The notes: a model not told the origin generated them from the letters alone. 64,000 nt of DNA from Pectinophora gossypiella (GCF_024362695.1 NC_065426.1:9082236-9146235); one strand, 5' to 3'; counted from the stretch's first letter, positions 1 through 10,581 are shown. Numbers and translations are program-made.

Positions 1-240
1 TTATTAAAAAATAAATATAAAAAAATTGTAAAGATTTATTTACGTTTATTTGTAACAAAAATACAGAAAGTTAGTAAATACTTTTGTATGGAAATTTATA
101 TTTAATCAATAATTTAAAGAAAATATATTATTACTTTACCTCTTATGGCAGAAATAAAATGAAGCCTCTGAAATAACGGTAAATAAGAAAAAGACGTTCT
201 ATTTATTTAAGTTTCACACTGAATGCGCTATACTTACGCC
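1..240. other. AT-rich DNA, nothing recognised
   Basis: Low-complexity AT-rich sequence with no plausible gene or repeat end that I can identify. Confidence 0.5.
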
Positions 241-243
241 ATC

Positions 244-400
244 TAGGTAACGGATAGGAACTAAGGGTCCTTACACCCTTAAGACTAAAGTGATCCCCAT
301 CGGAGGGGTGAGGTATGTCAACCTCGCTCAAAGCTCGTATTAGTGCGGGGCGAAGAGTGTCCTTTCTTTAGTATTGTTTTTTATTCTATGACGTTGAAAG
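244..400 (+). repeat. Fragment related to the 22.0 kb foldback arm
   Basis: The stretch with GACTAAAGT, then GAGGGGTGAG and a 3' part reading TTTTTATTCTATGAC follows the same order of motifs as 22010-22110 in the foldback described below. Diverged and truncated. Confidence 0.45.
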
Positions 401-407
401 GTACTTT

Positions 408-740
408 TACATACATACATAAACTCACGCCCGTTATCCCTAATGGGGTGAGCAGAGCCACAAGGAATCAAAGACAACTTGCAGCCACTGTTGATACGAA
501 GTCCTAAAGATGCATATGATGAACCTAAGATGGATATGATGAACCTTAAAGGGGATCAGGCTATCGCCCATAACATTAGTCCATCATGTTAGAGGACACA
601 ATGCCCTTGTCGGTTTCTACTACATGCCCGGGAAGACAAGCAGCTGAACGTGTTACTACTACTTTACCGACTATTATTTTCAAAATGAAAATCTTTTGTT
701 TTGTATTTTGTTTTTTCCTGTTTGTGCAATAAAGTATTTG
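408..740 (+). repeat. Dispersed SINE-like repeat, family H (copy 1)
   Basis: Starts with a CATACATACATA microsatellite, then AACTCACGCCCGTTATCCC, and ends in GCCCGGGAAGACAAGCAGC. Closely similar copies lie at 10240-10520 and 17727-18003 in the same orientation, which marks it as an interspersed repeat rather than a gene. A rearranged 3' part carries a TTATG repeat at 738-760. Confidence 0.7.
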
Positions 741-1920
741 TTATGTTATGTTATGTTATGAAACCAATTTCATCTTCTCACTACAACATAATAATACATA
801 CTTAGTTATTATTATCTACTACAATTCACAACGATTTATTAAAGTCTATTATTATGTGTATAATAATTATTATATCTTTCGCATTATATGTTATACTATA
901 TTATTAAGAAGCTTAGCTTTAAATTATTTTTGCATTTTCTGACTAGAACGATGGACAACCCTAACATTTATTTTTCTTAATAAATAATCTAAGATTGTAT
1001 CGAATGTGCGATTATTACATTTTATTTTAATAACTCTAATAAAATGTACATTCTGCTGTTTCGATATTTTTAATAAATATTTAAATAAGTATATTGTTGA
1101 AATTAAAAAACAATATTGTATAACTTTACCCTACTTGTTTTTCTTAATACAATTTTGTATTCATTTGTAAGCATAAAAATATTTTATTTATATTTTATTT
1201 AAACATTTTATATAAATAGGTAAGTATGTCGCAAACAATGACAAAATATATAATGGAGTATAAAACAGAGTAAAATCAGTCGTCATTTTATATTTGGCAA
1301 CAATTATTTCTATATAAAATCTCTTTTACCTTCATTTTCCTTCTTATTTCATTTTATTACCTGACAAAAGGTCAGTGTGTATGGTGTGCAGATATTATAA
1401 TTTTGAACAACAAATGAAAACATATTTAAGTATTTAAAAATGCATTATTTTATTATTTTTTGAAATAATTAGAAAATTTTATACTACTGTTTTTTTTAGG
1501 TATTGCAACAATATTATTATTTTATAAATTATTAATTCGCGTCAACTTATTTACTATGATATGTTTTTAATCCTGTAAGCGGGACGCCATTATTTTATAT
1601 TCATTGAAAATAAAATGGCAACCTTTTAATCATTATTTAGTAAATGATTAAAATCGTAAGTATTTTTTAACAAATAAAAAAATAAGTATAAAACAACAAA
1701 ATATGAAGTTTATCTTATTCGCTATTCTAACTTATTAAGGGACTTAATCGCGAGACGGCTAAAACGTCGAGAAAACAATAAAACTTTTACTTGGAAAGCA
1801 ATTAATTCCAGTTTACTCATTTTTATACCTCTCGTTATTATGGAAAGGTCTTAGCTCAATAAATCTCAGAGAAATTACAGACGGGAGTTGCCTTTGGGCT
1901 AGCTGTACACTCAACATAAC
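741..1920. other. AT-rich spacer, nothing recognised
   Basis: About 1.2 kb of AT-rich DNA. The open frames are short and have AT-driven composition; none resembles a protein family. Confidence 0.5.
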
Positions 1921-1924
1921 CTAT

Positions 1925-2147
1925 ATTAGGCTTCAGAATGCTATTGGGATTGCCGCGTTTCTGTAGTGCATCCACCATGTTCGCACAAGCTAGAGTCGAT
2001 GATTTCTATGTCATGATCAGGAAGAAAAATGCTTCCCTGATGTACAGGTTGCGGTCCAGTTCCAATGGCATTCTGAAAGCGTTGGCATGTAAATTGGAGC
2101 TGCCAATATGGAAGCAATTTATGGGGGTGCTAATCGCTTCCCATTAA
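1925..2147 (+). pseudogene. LINE reverse-transcriptase C-terminal fragment
   Basis: A 69-codon frame contains FCSASTMFAQARVDDFYV and RLRSSSNGIL, which resembles the extreme C-terminus of polymerase ORFs of insect LINEs. It has no upstream catalytic domain, so it is a 5'-truncated dead copy. The match is from general recognition and needs a database check. Confidence 0.45.
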
Positions 2148-2154
2148 AATTAGA

Positions 2155-2855
2155 TATATTAAGATTTACTAACCTTAGTGTTAAGTGTTTTTTGTATTTA
2201 CTAACAATTGGGCCTGAGTTGCCAAATTAAACATATACATTATTGTTATATTTCTTCCAATATACAATATACTTCTTCAATTTTTTGGAGAAATTGACGT
2301 ATACACGAACATCACACATCTATCCACTGCCGCACATAAGAAAAATCAACATTTATATAAACGTACTTACACCAAAACAAAACTTTCACGTACTTAATTA
2401 ACAAAACACGAACCAATCGTTCATGTAATTCATCAGAGGGCGCGTGCGCGTGCTCCCGTCTTTATTTTATTTGGGTAACAAATAAACTGTTCAAGGTAAT
2501 ATTACATCTACGATAAATTTTACTATCGTAATTAGGCTTTTGCTACAATCTCTCGCTTTTACTATACCTATCATAACTAACTAAAATAGACAACTTTTAT
2601 TCTCTATGAAGCCATGAGATTACATATTTCGTGGACTGGTTAAAAACTAGCCTATCATCAACAGTAGTTATAGTTTCTATAATAAAAGGAAATTATACCG
2701 TATAATATTTCAATATGAACACACCTCATTTTTTATTTTGGGCTGCGCCTGATTTTTTCATTCTCCTTTAGAGACTGAAAGAAGTTCTGTAGTTGATTTC
2801 GATATCTTTTGCTGTTTTTTTTTTGCATTTATATTAATTTATATGTGTTATATGA
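2155..2855. other. AT-rich spacer, nothing recognised
   Basis: No gene, no clear repeat boundary. A short CG-rich patch (GGGCGCGTGCGCGTGC) near 2440 stands alone. Confidence 0.45.
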
Positions 2856-2859
2856 TATT

Positions 2860-2985
2860 GAAGCATTGGAGCAGCGTGGTGGAGTATGCTCCATACCCCC
2901 TCCGATTGATTGCGGGGAGGTCTGTGCCCAGCATTGGGACGTATATAGGACGCCTATAGACTGTTTATGTTTTATTAATATATAT
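2860..2985 (+). repeat. SINE 3' fragment, family S2
   Basis: The block GAGCAGCGTGGTGGAGTATG, then GGGAGGTCTGTGCCCAGCA and GACGTATATAGG matches the 3' half of the SINE at 32715-33045 and, inverted, 23345-23460. A further scrap of the same end is at 4120-4160. Confidence 0.65.
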
Positions 2986-3499
2986 ATAAAGTTTTGACAT
3001 ACTCGAATGATAGTTATCAATCGTCTGAAACTGACTGTTGTGATTTTGCCGTCATGTAAGTAGACTAAAGCTAGTAATATCCAATATAATTTATAACTTA
3101 TTTTAACTTACGTATTAGTTACACTTTCAAATAATTATTTACGCCTCACTTTCTATGAATGTAAATAAGTATATAAAGGAATTTTAATCCGTGCGTTGTA
3201 CATCACAATAATATTTTTAAATTGACTGTACTTAAATTTCATAATTACTACAATTATCTACACAACCCTAAATAAATAGACATCAATTTCTTAGATCACA
3301 ATGTTTTTATTCAATTTTATACCAACTTTTATCAAATATTTTATTCTTTTTATATCTAACCTGCACACGTAATAATTATTTTTTCATATCAATTCTGAGA
3401 TCAATTATTTTTACCAAGTTCTTGACACAGCTATTACTTAATCACATTTTATTGACAAACTACTCTGGCCTGCAAAACTAGTATCAAAATGTGTTTTTT

Positions 3500-3685
3500 T
3501 TTTCTTTATTAATTCTCTCTCTATTTAAGAGCTGCGCTCTTGTCGGTGGAGTAACCGCCATTCCTCTCTTCTTCCCGCCAAAACCTTCACCTCCCGATAC
3601 GACACGACCTGCACCTTCTCTTTTATTTGTTTCATAAATGTTATCCTAGGTCTACCCCTTCCTCTCTTCCCTTCAATTTAATAAT
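3500..3685 (-). repeat. RTE-like LINE 3'-end fragment
   Basis: The segment with TATTTAAGAGCTGCGCTCTT through CTACCCCTTCCTCTCTTCCC is shared with 21505-21675, where it lies directly 3' of an RTE-type polymerase C-terminus read on the minus strand, and in part with 16960-17000. Confidence 0.55.
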
Positions 3686-3689
3686 AATT

Positions 3690-4349
3690 ATTAATTACAC
3701 AAGATTAAACTTATTAAATAAAAAGGACTCGAAAAAAAATGAAATATGATGCTGATGATAATGTGATCCAGCCGATTTCGGCTACGCCGACTGCTTCGAC
3801 TGCTTTAAGTATATAAAAAGTTACAAAAAATTTGATAAAATTATCCATAAAACGGTTTTATTTAAAAGTCGTAACACCGAACGTACTTTTAAAACCAAAA
3901 CCGCGTTGTTTAACTACTGTGTCTGGAAATCTAGGCGTTATGGGTTTAAATCTCTAACTTCTATAGTTTAAAAACTAAATACATTTTCCAAAGTTAGCTT
4001 TGAAGGCCAATGAATTACCTATAGGTATCGAATATTCTGTGTTTCATCATAACCTTTATATAATATTCTAGCCATATGTGACAAAAATATGATTTTATTA
4101 TCTAATATACATATAATGATTGAGGCCTGTGCCCAGCTATGGGACGTAATATAGGCTATTTATATTGTATATAATATACTATGGACAGGTTTATTGTTTT
4201 ATTTGAAAACTTCTAATAATTTAGTTTTACATTCATGGCAAGCCTTATTATAACAAGTATCAAAGTTATAAGAACTTTATTTAATTTTATAATTTATTGT
4301 TACAATTTAATATTTAATAAATTCACTTTCATCCTATCCGTGAAATATA
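3690..4349. other. AT-rich spacer with repeat scraps
   Basis: 3895-3945 (TTGTTTAACTACTGTGTCTG) resembles 48495-48535 and is a scrap of an unnamed repeat. 4120-4160 carries the SINE S2 end. Otherwise nothing recognised. Confidence 0.4.
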
Positions 4350-4396
4350 ATATACCAATTTTACCTACCAATAAAATTGTTATTAAGCGTACTTCC

Positions 4397-4601
4397 CTTA
4401 CTCCAAGTCTATTGACAATTGAGAGAGGCGACATCTTTCGAGACAAAAGCGAACTTCTTACCCCACGTAGCCATACTTTCCATCTCCTGACACATTTTCA
4501 ACCACGTGAATATAGCCAACCAGCAGCCAGCAAATGCGGATTGCGCCAACTTCGCTCCAAATATCAGGCGACGTCGCGCGAGTCCGCCATTTTCCTCATT
4601 G
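4397..4601 (+). repeat. DIRS inverted terminal repeat, right copy
   Basis: Inverted copy of 9164-9370, identical by eye. Divergence begins after TTTCCTCATTG. Confidence 0.85.
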
Positions 4602-4730
4602 CGAATCAATTGGCTTGTTACCGACCCGATCGTGATAAATATGTATGCAAGTACGATCACGTCGGTTTACAACAAACCTATTACATACTGAAAAGAAATT
4701 GTAATTAGGTGTACAGCAGACAGCTATACA

Positions 4731-4836
4731 AATAGACTTGGAGTAAGGGAAGTACGCTTAATAACAATTTTATTGGTAGGTAAAATTGGTATATTAAGCT
4801 CCCTGTGCCTTACTCCAAGTCTATTGACAATTGAGA
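4731..4836. repeat. DIRS internal complementary region
   Basis: Bases 4731-4792 are the reverse complement of the right outer end (4350-4410), and 4793-4836 are the reverse complement of the left outer end (9340-9384). The fusion reproduces the junction expected if both ends were joined in a circle. Confidence 0.85.
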
Positions 4837-4991
4837 AGTGTTTGGTATCGGCTGCTGGATCAATCAATATCAATTTGTTAAATCACAAATTATAACACAA
4901 CGGTCAGTATTCACTAAGAAATCAGGAGAACACAAAATATTTTATAATATAAAAAGCAAGTATTTATATAAAGAAATCAAAAAGAATCAAA

Positions 4992-6002
4992 CTAAACTAC
5001 TTGAAATAAATTAGATAGAGAATGAGAAGAACCACGAGAAGTCGATGTGGTAACTTCTTTTTTATAATACTTATGAAAGGTACCGGCCGATTGCCAATTA
5101 CCTCTGGCTAGAATCTGATCAATGGGAGTGTTATCTAGCCAACTACAAGAAGCGACCGCTGACCGCACGCTTCCTGGGCTACAGTGAATCCCTGCGTCCT
5201 GCAAAGCCCTTCTGATCCACCCACCTATGATAGAACGGGAAGCCGGTTTTGGTGGACCACATACACTAACAAATAAACTTTTAATGTCTTCTCGACGAGA
5301 TGAAGTACAAGCCAGTAATTTCCTAACCCATAGGACGGGACAAATATTTGGATTAGACTCACATTTAAGTAAGCGCCAACCAGATTGCCTATACGACTTA
5401 GAGTCCGTCTTTGAGCCGTATTCTGGCCATAAAACGATAGAATCTTCTTCAAAAATCAAACTATTACGATCCATTCGTAAAAGAGTCAAGTCGTGAATCC
5501 GTCGACCGGAGCACAACAAAAGTAATATAGCTGTTCGCTTCGACACCTCAAATAAAGAATCGCTACATGGGTCATGCATTGCTAGGTAAGAGGCCAGAGT
5601 ATTTACATCCCATACAGGTGGCTTGTGTTTTGGTGGTTGTTGCAAAGCTATTCCTTTCAAAGTTTGTCTAACTATGACATGTGAGCTAAGTGGATCACCT
5701 GCTACTGGTTTACAAAAAGTGGAAACTACAGATTTATGGAGGCAGATCGAGCTGTAAGATAAATTCACTTTCAAAAACAAATCTGTTAGAAAACGAGCCA
5801 AATCCTGAGGAGAAGGATTATCGACACTCACATTATTTTCTCTAGACCATTTACACCATCTCTGCCAAGCGGGCTTGTAGGAACCTAGAGTCGATTTTCT
5901 CCAACTTCGATCGAGAAGTTCTACTTGTTCCCGATTCCATGCACTTAACAGTGACGACCACCCTGTATCAACCACACTTCTAAATGTAACTGGCTCACCT
6001 GT
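4992..6002 (-). CDS. DIRS ORF3, tyrosine recombinase
   Basis: The recombinase domain occupies the last 330 or so codons of a frame that stays open from 7778. Catalytic features: Arg in CSGRRIHDLTLL (residue 759 or 760 of the long frame), a second Arg in GSVRSAVAS (872), and the nucleophile Tyr in FHKYYKK (904 or 905), with LARGNWQSAGT between. It would integrate the circular DNA copy. I place the start near the end of ORF2; the actual initiation site is not evident. Confidence 0.85.
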   Translation of the reverse strand, partial: TGEPVTFRSVVDTGWSSLLSAWNREQVELLDRSWRKSTLGSYKPAWQRWCKWSRENNVSVDNPSPQDLARFLTDLFLKVNLSYSSICLHKSVVSTFCKPVAGDPLSSHVIVRQTLKGIALQQPPKHKPPVWDVNTLASYLAMHDPCSDSLFEVSKRTAILLLLCSGRRIHDLTLLRMDRNSLIFEEDSIVLWPEYGSKTDSKSYRQSGWRLLKCESNPNICPVLWVRKLLACTSSRREDIKSLFVSVCGPPKPASRSIIGGWIRRALQDAGIHCSPGSVRSAVASCSWLDNTPIDQILARGNWQSAGTFHKYYKKEVTTSTSRGSSHSLSNLFQVV

Positions 6003-8236
6003 GGCGGAGGACAGTTCGTTTTTGTATCTATCAGTACTTGGTCTAGGTTGTGAATTAGCAGTGGAAGTTGCAGCGAACGAGCTTGGAGATCCGCTCTCCA
6101 GAACACCTTTTCCCAACGGGGAGCAACTATTATGTATTTGCCTATCGCCTGGTTCAAATGTGCTAACACCTTCGGAATTAGACAGGGGGGCGGAAATATC
6201 CATGCTAACCTGTATACCCATATCCGACTGAAAGCGTTTATGAAAAGAGCTTTCGGATCCGCTATTTCTAACGTCACGTACGACGGAACTACATGTGCCC
6301 TTCGGGACGCAAAGAGGTCTACCTGGGGTACGCCCCAAAGACGAAAAACCTCGGAGGTTAAGGGGCTCAAAAGATGCCATTCTGAGGTCGAATCTGCTCT
6401 CGAAAGTCGATCGGCTACGTAATTGTAACGGCCTGGAATGTGATACACAGTCATATGAATATGATAACGATCTAGTTCGCCTAGAACCTTGTAAGTGAGA
6501 TCGAGAAGGGACTCCGACTTCGTGCCGCCTTCGTTGCGCAGGTAAGCTACAACAGTTCGGTTGTCGCTTTGTACAAGTAGACTTGAGTTCTGCATCATCG
6601 CCCCTTTCAGCTGTAAAACCCGTACAATCGCTAACATCTCTAAAATATTGCCGTGAAAAGACGTTTCTTCCTTCGACCACCTTCCTGATAAAGTTTCCGT
6701 GTTGAGCTGCGCGCCCCAACCTTGACTCGACGAATCCGTGGCCAAGTAAAAGTTTGGAGGTGGGAAATGAATTTGTGAAGAGGTTCTGTGATTGAGAAGC
6801 CACCATTCTAGATTTTGACAAGCACTGAAAGGTAATTTTATCACTCTGAGATTTAAAAGAGTCATTCGATGCAATAATTTTAATAACGCCCGCGCATTTA
6901 GGCGTCCTCTTGGGACTACAAAGCTGGAAAAATTCCATAAACCAAGAATACTCTGTACTGCTTTCAGAGACACAGCCTTTGAGCGAAGCATCTTCTCTGT
7001 CTTGCCTTTCACACCGACTAACTTGTCCCGGGGAAGCTCTTTGCGGTTCAGCCAAGTATCCCACTTTATTCCCAGGTACTCGATGGATTTTTGTGGATTC
7101 AAAATGGACTTTTGGAAATTCACTGCCCAACCCAGATCCTGTAGGGTCCGAACAACCAGATTGGTATGGTCCTGTAGCGTCTCCTTCGACTGGTTTGCAA
7201 TTAAAAAGTCGTCTAAATAGACTATAATCCTCACCCCTTGTTCTCGAAGCATTTGGGCTATCCAATTCGTTAGACTGGCAAATACCTTTGGCGCTGTTGC
7301 GAGACCGAAAGGTAGACATGTCATTTGATACAGCTTTTCCGCAAACATTAGCCTTAAGAAAGGTCGATGGGAGTTCAAAATTGGTAAGTGGAAGTAGGCA
7401 TTCGAAAGGTCGATTTTTGTAAGCCAATCTTGAGGTTGGAGGAAATCGGGCACCCTGTACATGTTCACTAGACGAAATTTGGTAACATGTACGAACTTGT
7501 TCAGACATTTTAAATTGAACACTGGGCGATATGACATTTCGATTCCTTTCTTTTTCACTAGAAACATGTTGGAAATGAAGCTCGGAGAAACGCGAGCTCT
7601 TTCCAATACGCCCTGATCTATTAAGAGATTTATTTGAATTAACATATCTCGCGACAACTTGGTGTGAAGTTTTTGAGGTATGCGAGACGGGTGAACTAAC
7701 GGGGGCTTTATAAGGAAAGGAATTCGATAACCCTGAATTATGTTTAATATGTACTGGGGTGCTCCTAATCTCCTCCAAACGTCTAGCCGATGTTTGATTT
7801 GGCCGGCTTGAAAAATCTGATGTGAACTGTCAATCGTCCCTTCTGCCAGAGTACCGATGAGACTTGCGGGAGAGCGATTGCTTTGCACGCTTCGCTTGCG
7901 AGCGAAATGCACTCTCCCCCTGCCGCTTCCTCCCTTGCGCAGGTATGGAAGTACTGGGGGCAGGGCCGAGGGCTCCTCCGTTGCGCACGGGGGCCGTAGG
8001 TTTGCGTGTTGCACTCCCTCCTTGCGCAGGAAGGGGGCGTTTGGTAGAGCCTTGCGTAGACTTCGGGTGAGAGAAGACCTTGAATAGGCCTCCATGTTTG
8101 GAGATGAGCTCGGAGAGCTGCACCTCATTGAACAAATGTTCATTTGTGGGGGGAATTTTTCGTAAAGACTCCCGTGTGAACAAGTTTGGAACACAAGTGA
8201 GAATGGCGTCGCGCCGTTGCTGAATAATATCGGCAC
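5945..8236 (-). CDS. DIRS ORF2, reverse transcriptase / RNase H
   Basis: 763 codons, no internal stop. The RT palm motif YLDD is at residues 340-343, with SNAYFHLPI and LPFGLATAPKVF upstream. RNase H follows (ATDSSSQGWG with Asp 501, then EMLAIVRVL, QSDNRTVVAYL, VADRLSR). The tail after RNase H begins VDLFASRRAHVVPSYV and matches the position of the methyltransferase-like domain reported in DIRS elements; I see no certain catalytic motif. The true start is unclear because the frame overlaps ORF1. Confidence 0.88.
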   Translation of the reverse strand: MPILFSNGATPFSLVFQTCSHGSLYEKFPPQMNICSMRCSSPSSSPNMEAYSRSSLTRSLRKALPNAPFLRKEGVQHANLRPPCATEEPSALPPVLPYLRKGGSGRGRVHFARKRSVQSNRSPASLIGTLAEGTIDSSHQIFQAGQIKHRLDVWRRLGAPQYILNIIQGYRIPFLIKPPLVHPSRIPQKLHTKLSRDMLIQINLLIDQGVLERARVSPSFISNMFLVKKKGIEMSYRPVFNLKCLNKFVHVTKFRLVNMYRVPDFLQPQDWLTKIDLSNAYFHLPILNSHRPFLRLMFAEKLYQMTCLPFGLATAPKVFASLTNWIAQMLREQGVRIIVYLDDFLIANQSKETLQDHTNLVVRTLQDLGWAVNFQKSILNPQKSIEYLGIKWDTWLNRKELPRDKLVGVKGKTEKMLRSKAVSLKAVQSILGLWNFSSFVVPRGRLNARALLKLLHRMTLLNLRVIKLPFSACQNLEWWLLNHRTSSQIHFPPPNFYLATDSSSQGWGAQLNTETLSGRWSKEETSFHGNILEMLAIVRVLQLKGAMMQNSSLLVQSDNRTVVAYLRNEGGTKSESLLDLTYKVLGELDRYHIHMTVYHIPGRYNYVADRLSRADSTSEWHLLSPLTSEVFRLWGVPQVDLFASRRAHVVPSYVTLEIADPKALFINAFSRIWVYRLAWIFPPPCLIPKVLAHLNQAIGKYIIVAPRWEKVFWRADLQARSLQLPLLIHNLDQVLIDTKTNCPPPQVSQLHLEVWLIQGGRHC

Positions 8237-8993
8237 GTCGTCCGCAAATCATCTGAAGGATATGTAAATTGACCTTTAAATAGGTAGATTCTTCGTTAGT
8301 AAAGATTTCATTTATTTTATCGCAGATAGCGTCCGCAGTGATTTCAGCCTGATCATTTAACCAAGAAACCAACATATTTAGCCCTTCCTTTAAGGAGTCG
8401 TATTGAATAACGAGCGCGTGGGTTATAGCGGCGATGGACCGCTCTGAAATTTGTAGGGCACGAGTACGGTCGAAAGATTTGATTAAGTCATTACTTTCGA
8501 GTTCAACAAAACCTGGTGTAGAATTGTACAGTTTTTGCGCATCCGAGAAACGAACTTGATGCCAGTCAGGGGAGTCAAAATGTTGCAATTTATTTAATAA
8601 CTCTAAATGAGCTTCCGAAGAACGGGTAGTCTCATTTTTGAGGGTAGTTTCAAATTTTAGTTCAATATTTTTTCCTACGCTTTGTTCTCCCGTGACGACG
8701 CCCTGTTCAACTCTCGAGCACGTGCTCTCAAGGTCACTCGAAACGATACCCGGAACAGCGTCACCATCGTGTGACTCCCTATTCGAAATAAAGTGAGCAT
8801 GCATTTCAGAAACCTCCTTGCTAATTTTTTCAAAAGCATATTCGAGTCTACTTAGCCGAGATTTTGATGATCGATGGCGTCGGTGGTGCTGTCTCCGGCG
8901 GCTGCGAGATCGTTTCCGCCCTCGACGGCCGCTGCTCGAAGATGAAGACCGCGATGACTCGTCGTATTCGCTTCCGCCACGTGGGGGATCCAT
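7830..8993 (-). CDS. DIRS ORF1, gag-like protein
   Basis: Start chosen at the Met reading MDPPRGGSEY, because the upstream in-frame Met belongs to an AT-rich leader; the open frame extends to 9062. The N-terminus is Ser/Arg-rich and very basic (RRGRKRSRSRR), followed by a mostly helical middle and a second basic, Ala/Gly/Pro tail. No zinc knuckle is seen. Position and composition fit the structural protein of DIRS elements. Its last 400 bases overlap the polymerase frame. Confidence 0.75.
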   Translation of the reverse strand: MDPPRGGSEYDESSRSSSSSSGRRGRKRSRSRRRQHHRRHRSSKSRLSRLEYAFEKISKEVSEMHAHFISNRESHDGDAVPGIVSSDLESTCSRVEQGVVTGEQSVGKNIELKFETTLKNETTRSSEAHLELLNKLQHFDSPDWHQVRFSDAQKLYNSTPGFVELESNDLIKSFDRTRALQISERSIAAITHALVIQYDSLKEGLNMLVSWLNDQAEITADAICDKINEIFTNEESTYLKVNLHILQMICGRRADIIQQRRDAILTCVPNLFTRESLRKIPPTNEHLFNEVQLSELISKHGGLFKVFSHPKSTQGSTKRPLPAQGGSATRKPTAPVRNGGALGPAPSTSIPAQGRKRQGESAFRSQAKRAKQSLSRKSHRYSGRRDD

Positions 8994-9163
8994 CACGTCA
9001 AAAATTACGCAAAAATAAACTTTTAACGCGACTTTTAACGAAACTTTTAAAATTTTGTACAAAATATTTACTTGAAAATTTTATAAAGAATATAACGAAA
9101 AATGTATTCGATATTTAAAAAACTGTAAGAGTTTACGTCCGCGCTGTTCGAAAAACGAAAAGC

Positions 9164-9370
9164 CAATGAGGAAAATGGCGGACTCGCGCGACGTCGCCTG
9201 ATATTTGGAGCGAAGTTGGCGCAATCCGCATTTGCTGGCTGCTGGTTGGCTATATTCACGTGGTTGAAAATGTGTCAGGAGATGGAAAGTATGGCTACGT
9301 GGGGTAAGAAGTTCGCTTTTGTCTCGAAAGATGTCGCCTCTCTCAATTGTCAATAGACTTGGAGTAAGGC
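9164..9370 (-). repeat. DIRS inverted terminal repeat, left copy
   Basis: Partner of 4397-4601. It leads directly into the 5' leader of ORF1. Confidence 0.85.
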
Positions 9371-9384
9371 ACAGGGAGCTTAAT

Positions 9385-10235
9385 AGGTAATTAATTAATT
9401 GAATTTTATTGGGGCTTGTTCACTCGCGTACTAAATGTTCACAACCTTTTTAGGATCTTATCTTTCCCCCCCCCCCCCCCCCCATTATTAGCCTGTTTCC
9501 TTATTTATAAACTCATCGCCTTACCAATAAAAAATAAACAAGCGGTTAACGTGTGTATAACACTATCATTTGCAACATTATTGTTGACACCATTTTTGAC
9601 AGCTAAACAAAGTTCAGTTGAATTATTAAAACATTGGATTCAATTTCGCTTGGCTGTCAAATAATTGTCCACACGTTCATCGCTTGTATATTTTTTATTG
9701 TAAGGCAGCGTTCGACTACCCTGCGTGCTAGTTAAGATATTAACAGTACTATTTCCTGACATAGCTCATGTAACGACTACGTACTTACATCAGTAAGTAG
9801 TAACCAGCCAGTAGTGACCGGTGAACCATGTCACCTTTGGTGGCACAATCCACCTCATAACCTACACAGTGGAAATAAGTACTATTTCCTGGCAGGTAAA
9901 TTCTAGACAGGCTATCGGATACTTATTAGTTAGTGAAACAAATTCTAAAACATCTACTTTATCATGCGCATAAATCCGCACGAAAGCGTATCAAGATACA
10001 CATGAAATGATCTGCTATCCCAGTTTTATAATACGATAAATGTTTTTTTTATCGACTCTGGACAATTTTACACACATTGTAATTTTGTATATCGTTTTCG
10101 ACGACACTCCAAGACGCGTGCACAAGGGACACATTACTCATTTAACGTTCTTTGCACTTTGGACAATCTGCTACCAAATTCCATATGGCAGGCGCATTCT
10201 GAATCCCACTACTATTGTCCATTATATGGTTATTT
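9385..10235. other. Spacer with poly(C) tract and SINE fragment
   Basis: A pure C run of about 19 bases lies at 9465-9483. 9750-9870 is a rearranged scrap of SINE family A (CATGTAACGACTACGTACTT and CCACCTCATAACC). The rest is unassigned. Confidence 0.5.
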
Positions 10236-10239
10236 TAAA

Positions 10240-10520
10240 CAACATACATACATACATACATAAACTCACGCCAGTAATCCCTAATGGGGTGGGCAGAGCC
10301 ACAAGTAATCAAAGACAACTTGCAGCCACTGTTGATACGATGTCGTAAGCTGAATATGATGAACCTTATGGTGATAAGGGATCAGCCTATCGCCCATAAC
10401 ATTAGCCCATCATGTTAGAGGACACAATCCCTCTGTCGGTTTTTACGACATGCCCGGGAAGACAAGCAGCTGAACGTTTTCTATGTTTTTTATTTGCTCC
10501 CAAAACAGCATAGAAGCAAA
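10240..10520 (+). repeat. SINE-like repeat, family H (copy 2)
   Basis: Microsatellite start CATACATACATACATA, then ACTCACGCCAGTAATCCCTA and the end GCCCGGGAAGACAAGCAGC. It is nearly the same as 17727-18003, including a shared 3' extension TTTTATTTGCTCCCA. It lies just 3' of the last exon of the PDZ gene. Confidence 0.75.
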
Positions 10521-10575
10521 AAACAATTTCGTGCCAATATTAAATATTTTATAAAGATAAAAAAATCTTTACAAT

Positions 10576-10581
10576 TTTAAT
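10576..10581 (-). promoter_or_regulatory. Possible poly(A) signal ATTAAA
   Basis: In minus sense the first ATTAAA variant after the stop of exon 12. No AATAAA is closer. AT-rich DNA makes chance occurrence likely. Confidence 0.35.

Larger units (their letters stand above)
4350..9384 (-). mobile_element. DIRS-type tyrosine-recombinase retrotransposon, apparently intact
   Basis: About 5.0 kb read right to left. Inverted terminal repeats of about 205 bp (9164-9370 and 4397-4601) appear identical by eye. An internal complementary region at 4731-4836 joins the reverse complements of both outer ends, the arrangement of DIRS-1-type elements that replicate through a circle. Three overlapping frames encode a gag-like protein, reverse transcriptase/RNase H, and a tyrosine recombinase. 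No target duplication is seen, as expected for recombinase-mediated insertion. Open frames and matching ends suggest a young copy. It lies downstream of the PDZ gene. Confidence 0.9.

Noticed and set aside
748..942. 64-codon frame, and similar AT-rich frames at 40526 and 54650
   Set aside because: Composition is driven by AT-rich DNA (Tyr, Asn, Ile, Lys), with no family resemblance.
4235..4708. 157-codon plus-strand frame
   Set aside because: It runs through the DIRS inverted terminal repeat, and the same peptide appears at the other end on the opposite strand.
6000..7778. First 600 codons of the 928-codon frame as a separate protein
   Set aside because: They overlap the RT/RNase H frame and show no recognisable domain; only the recombinase part is called. 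The open frame is kept as a finding.
10040..10348. 102-codon plus-strand frame next to the last exon
   Set aside because: Its second half is SINE family H sequence; no domain and no splice context.
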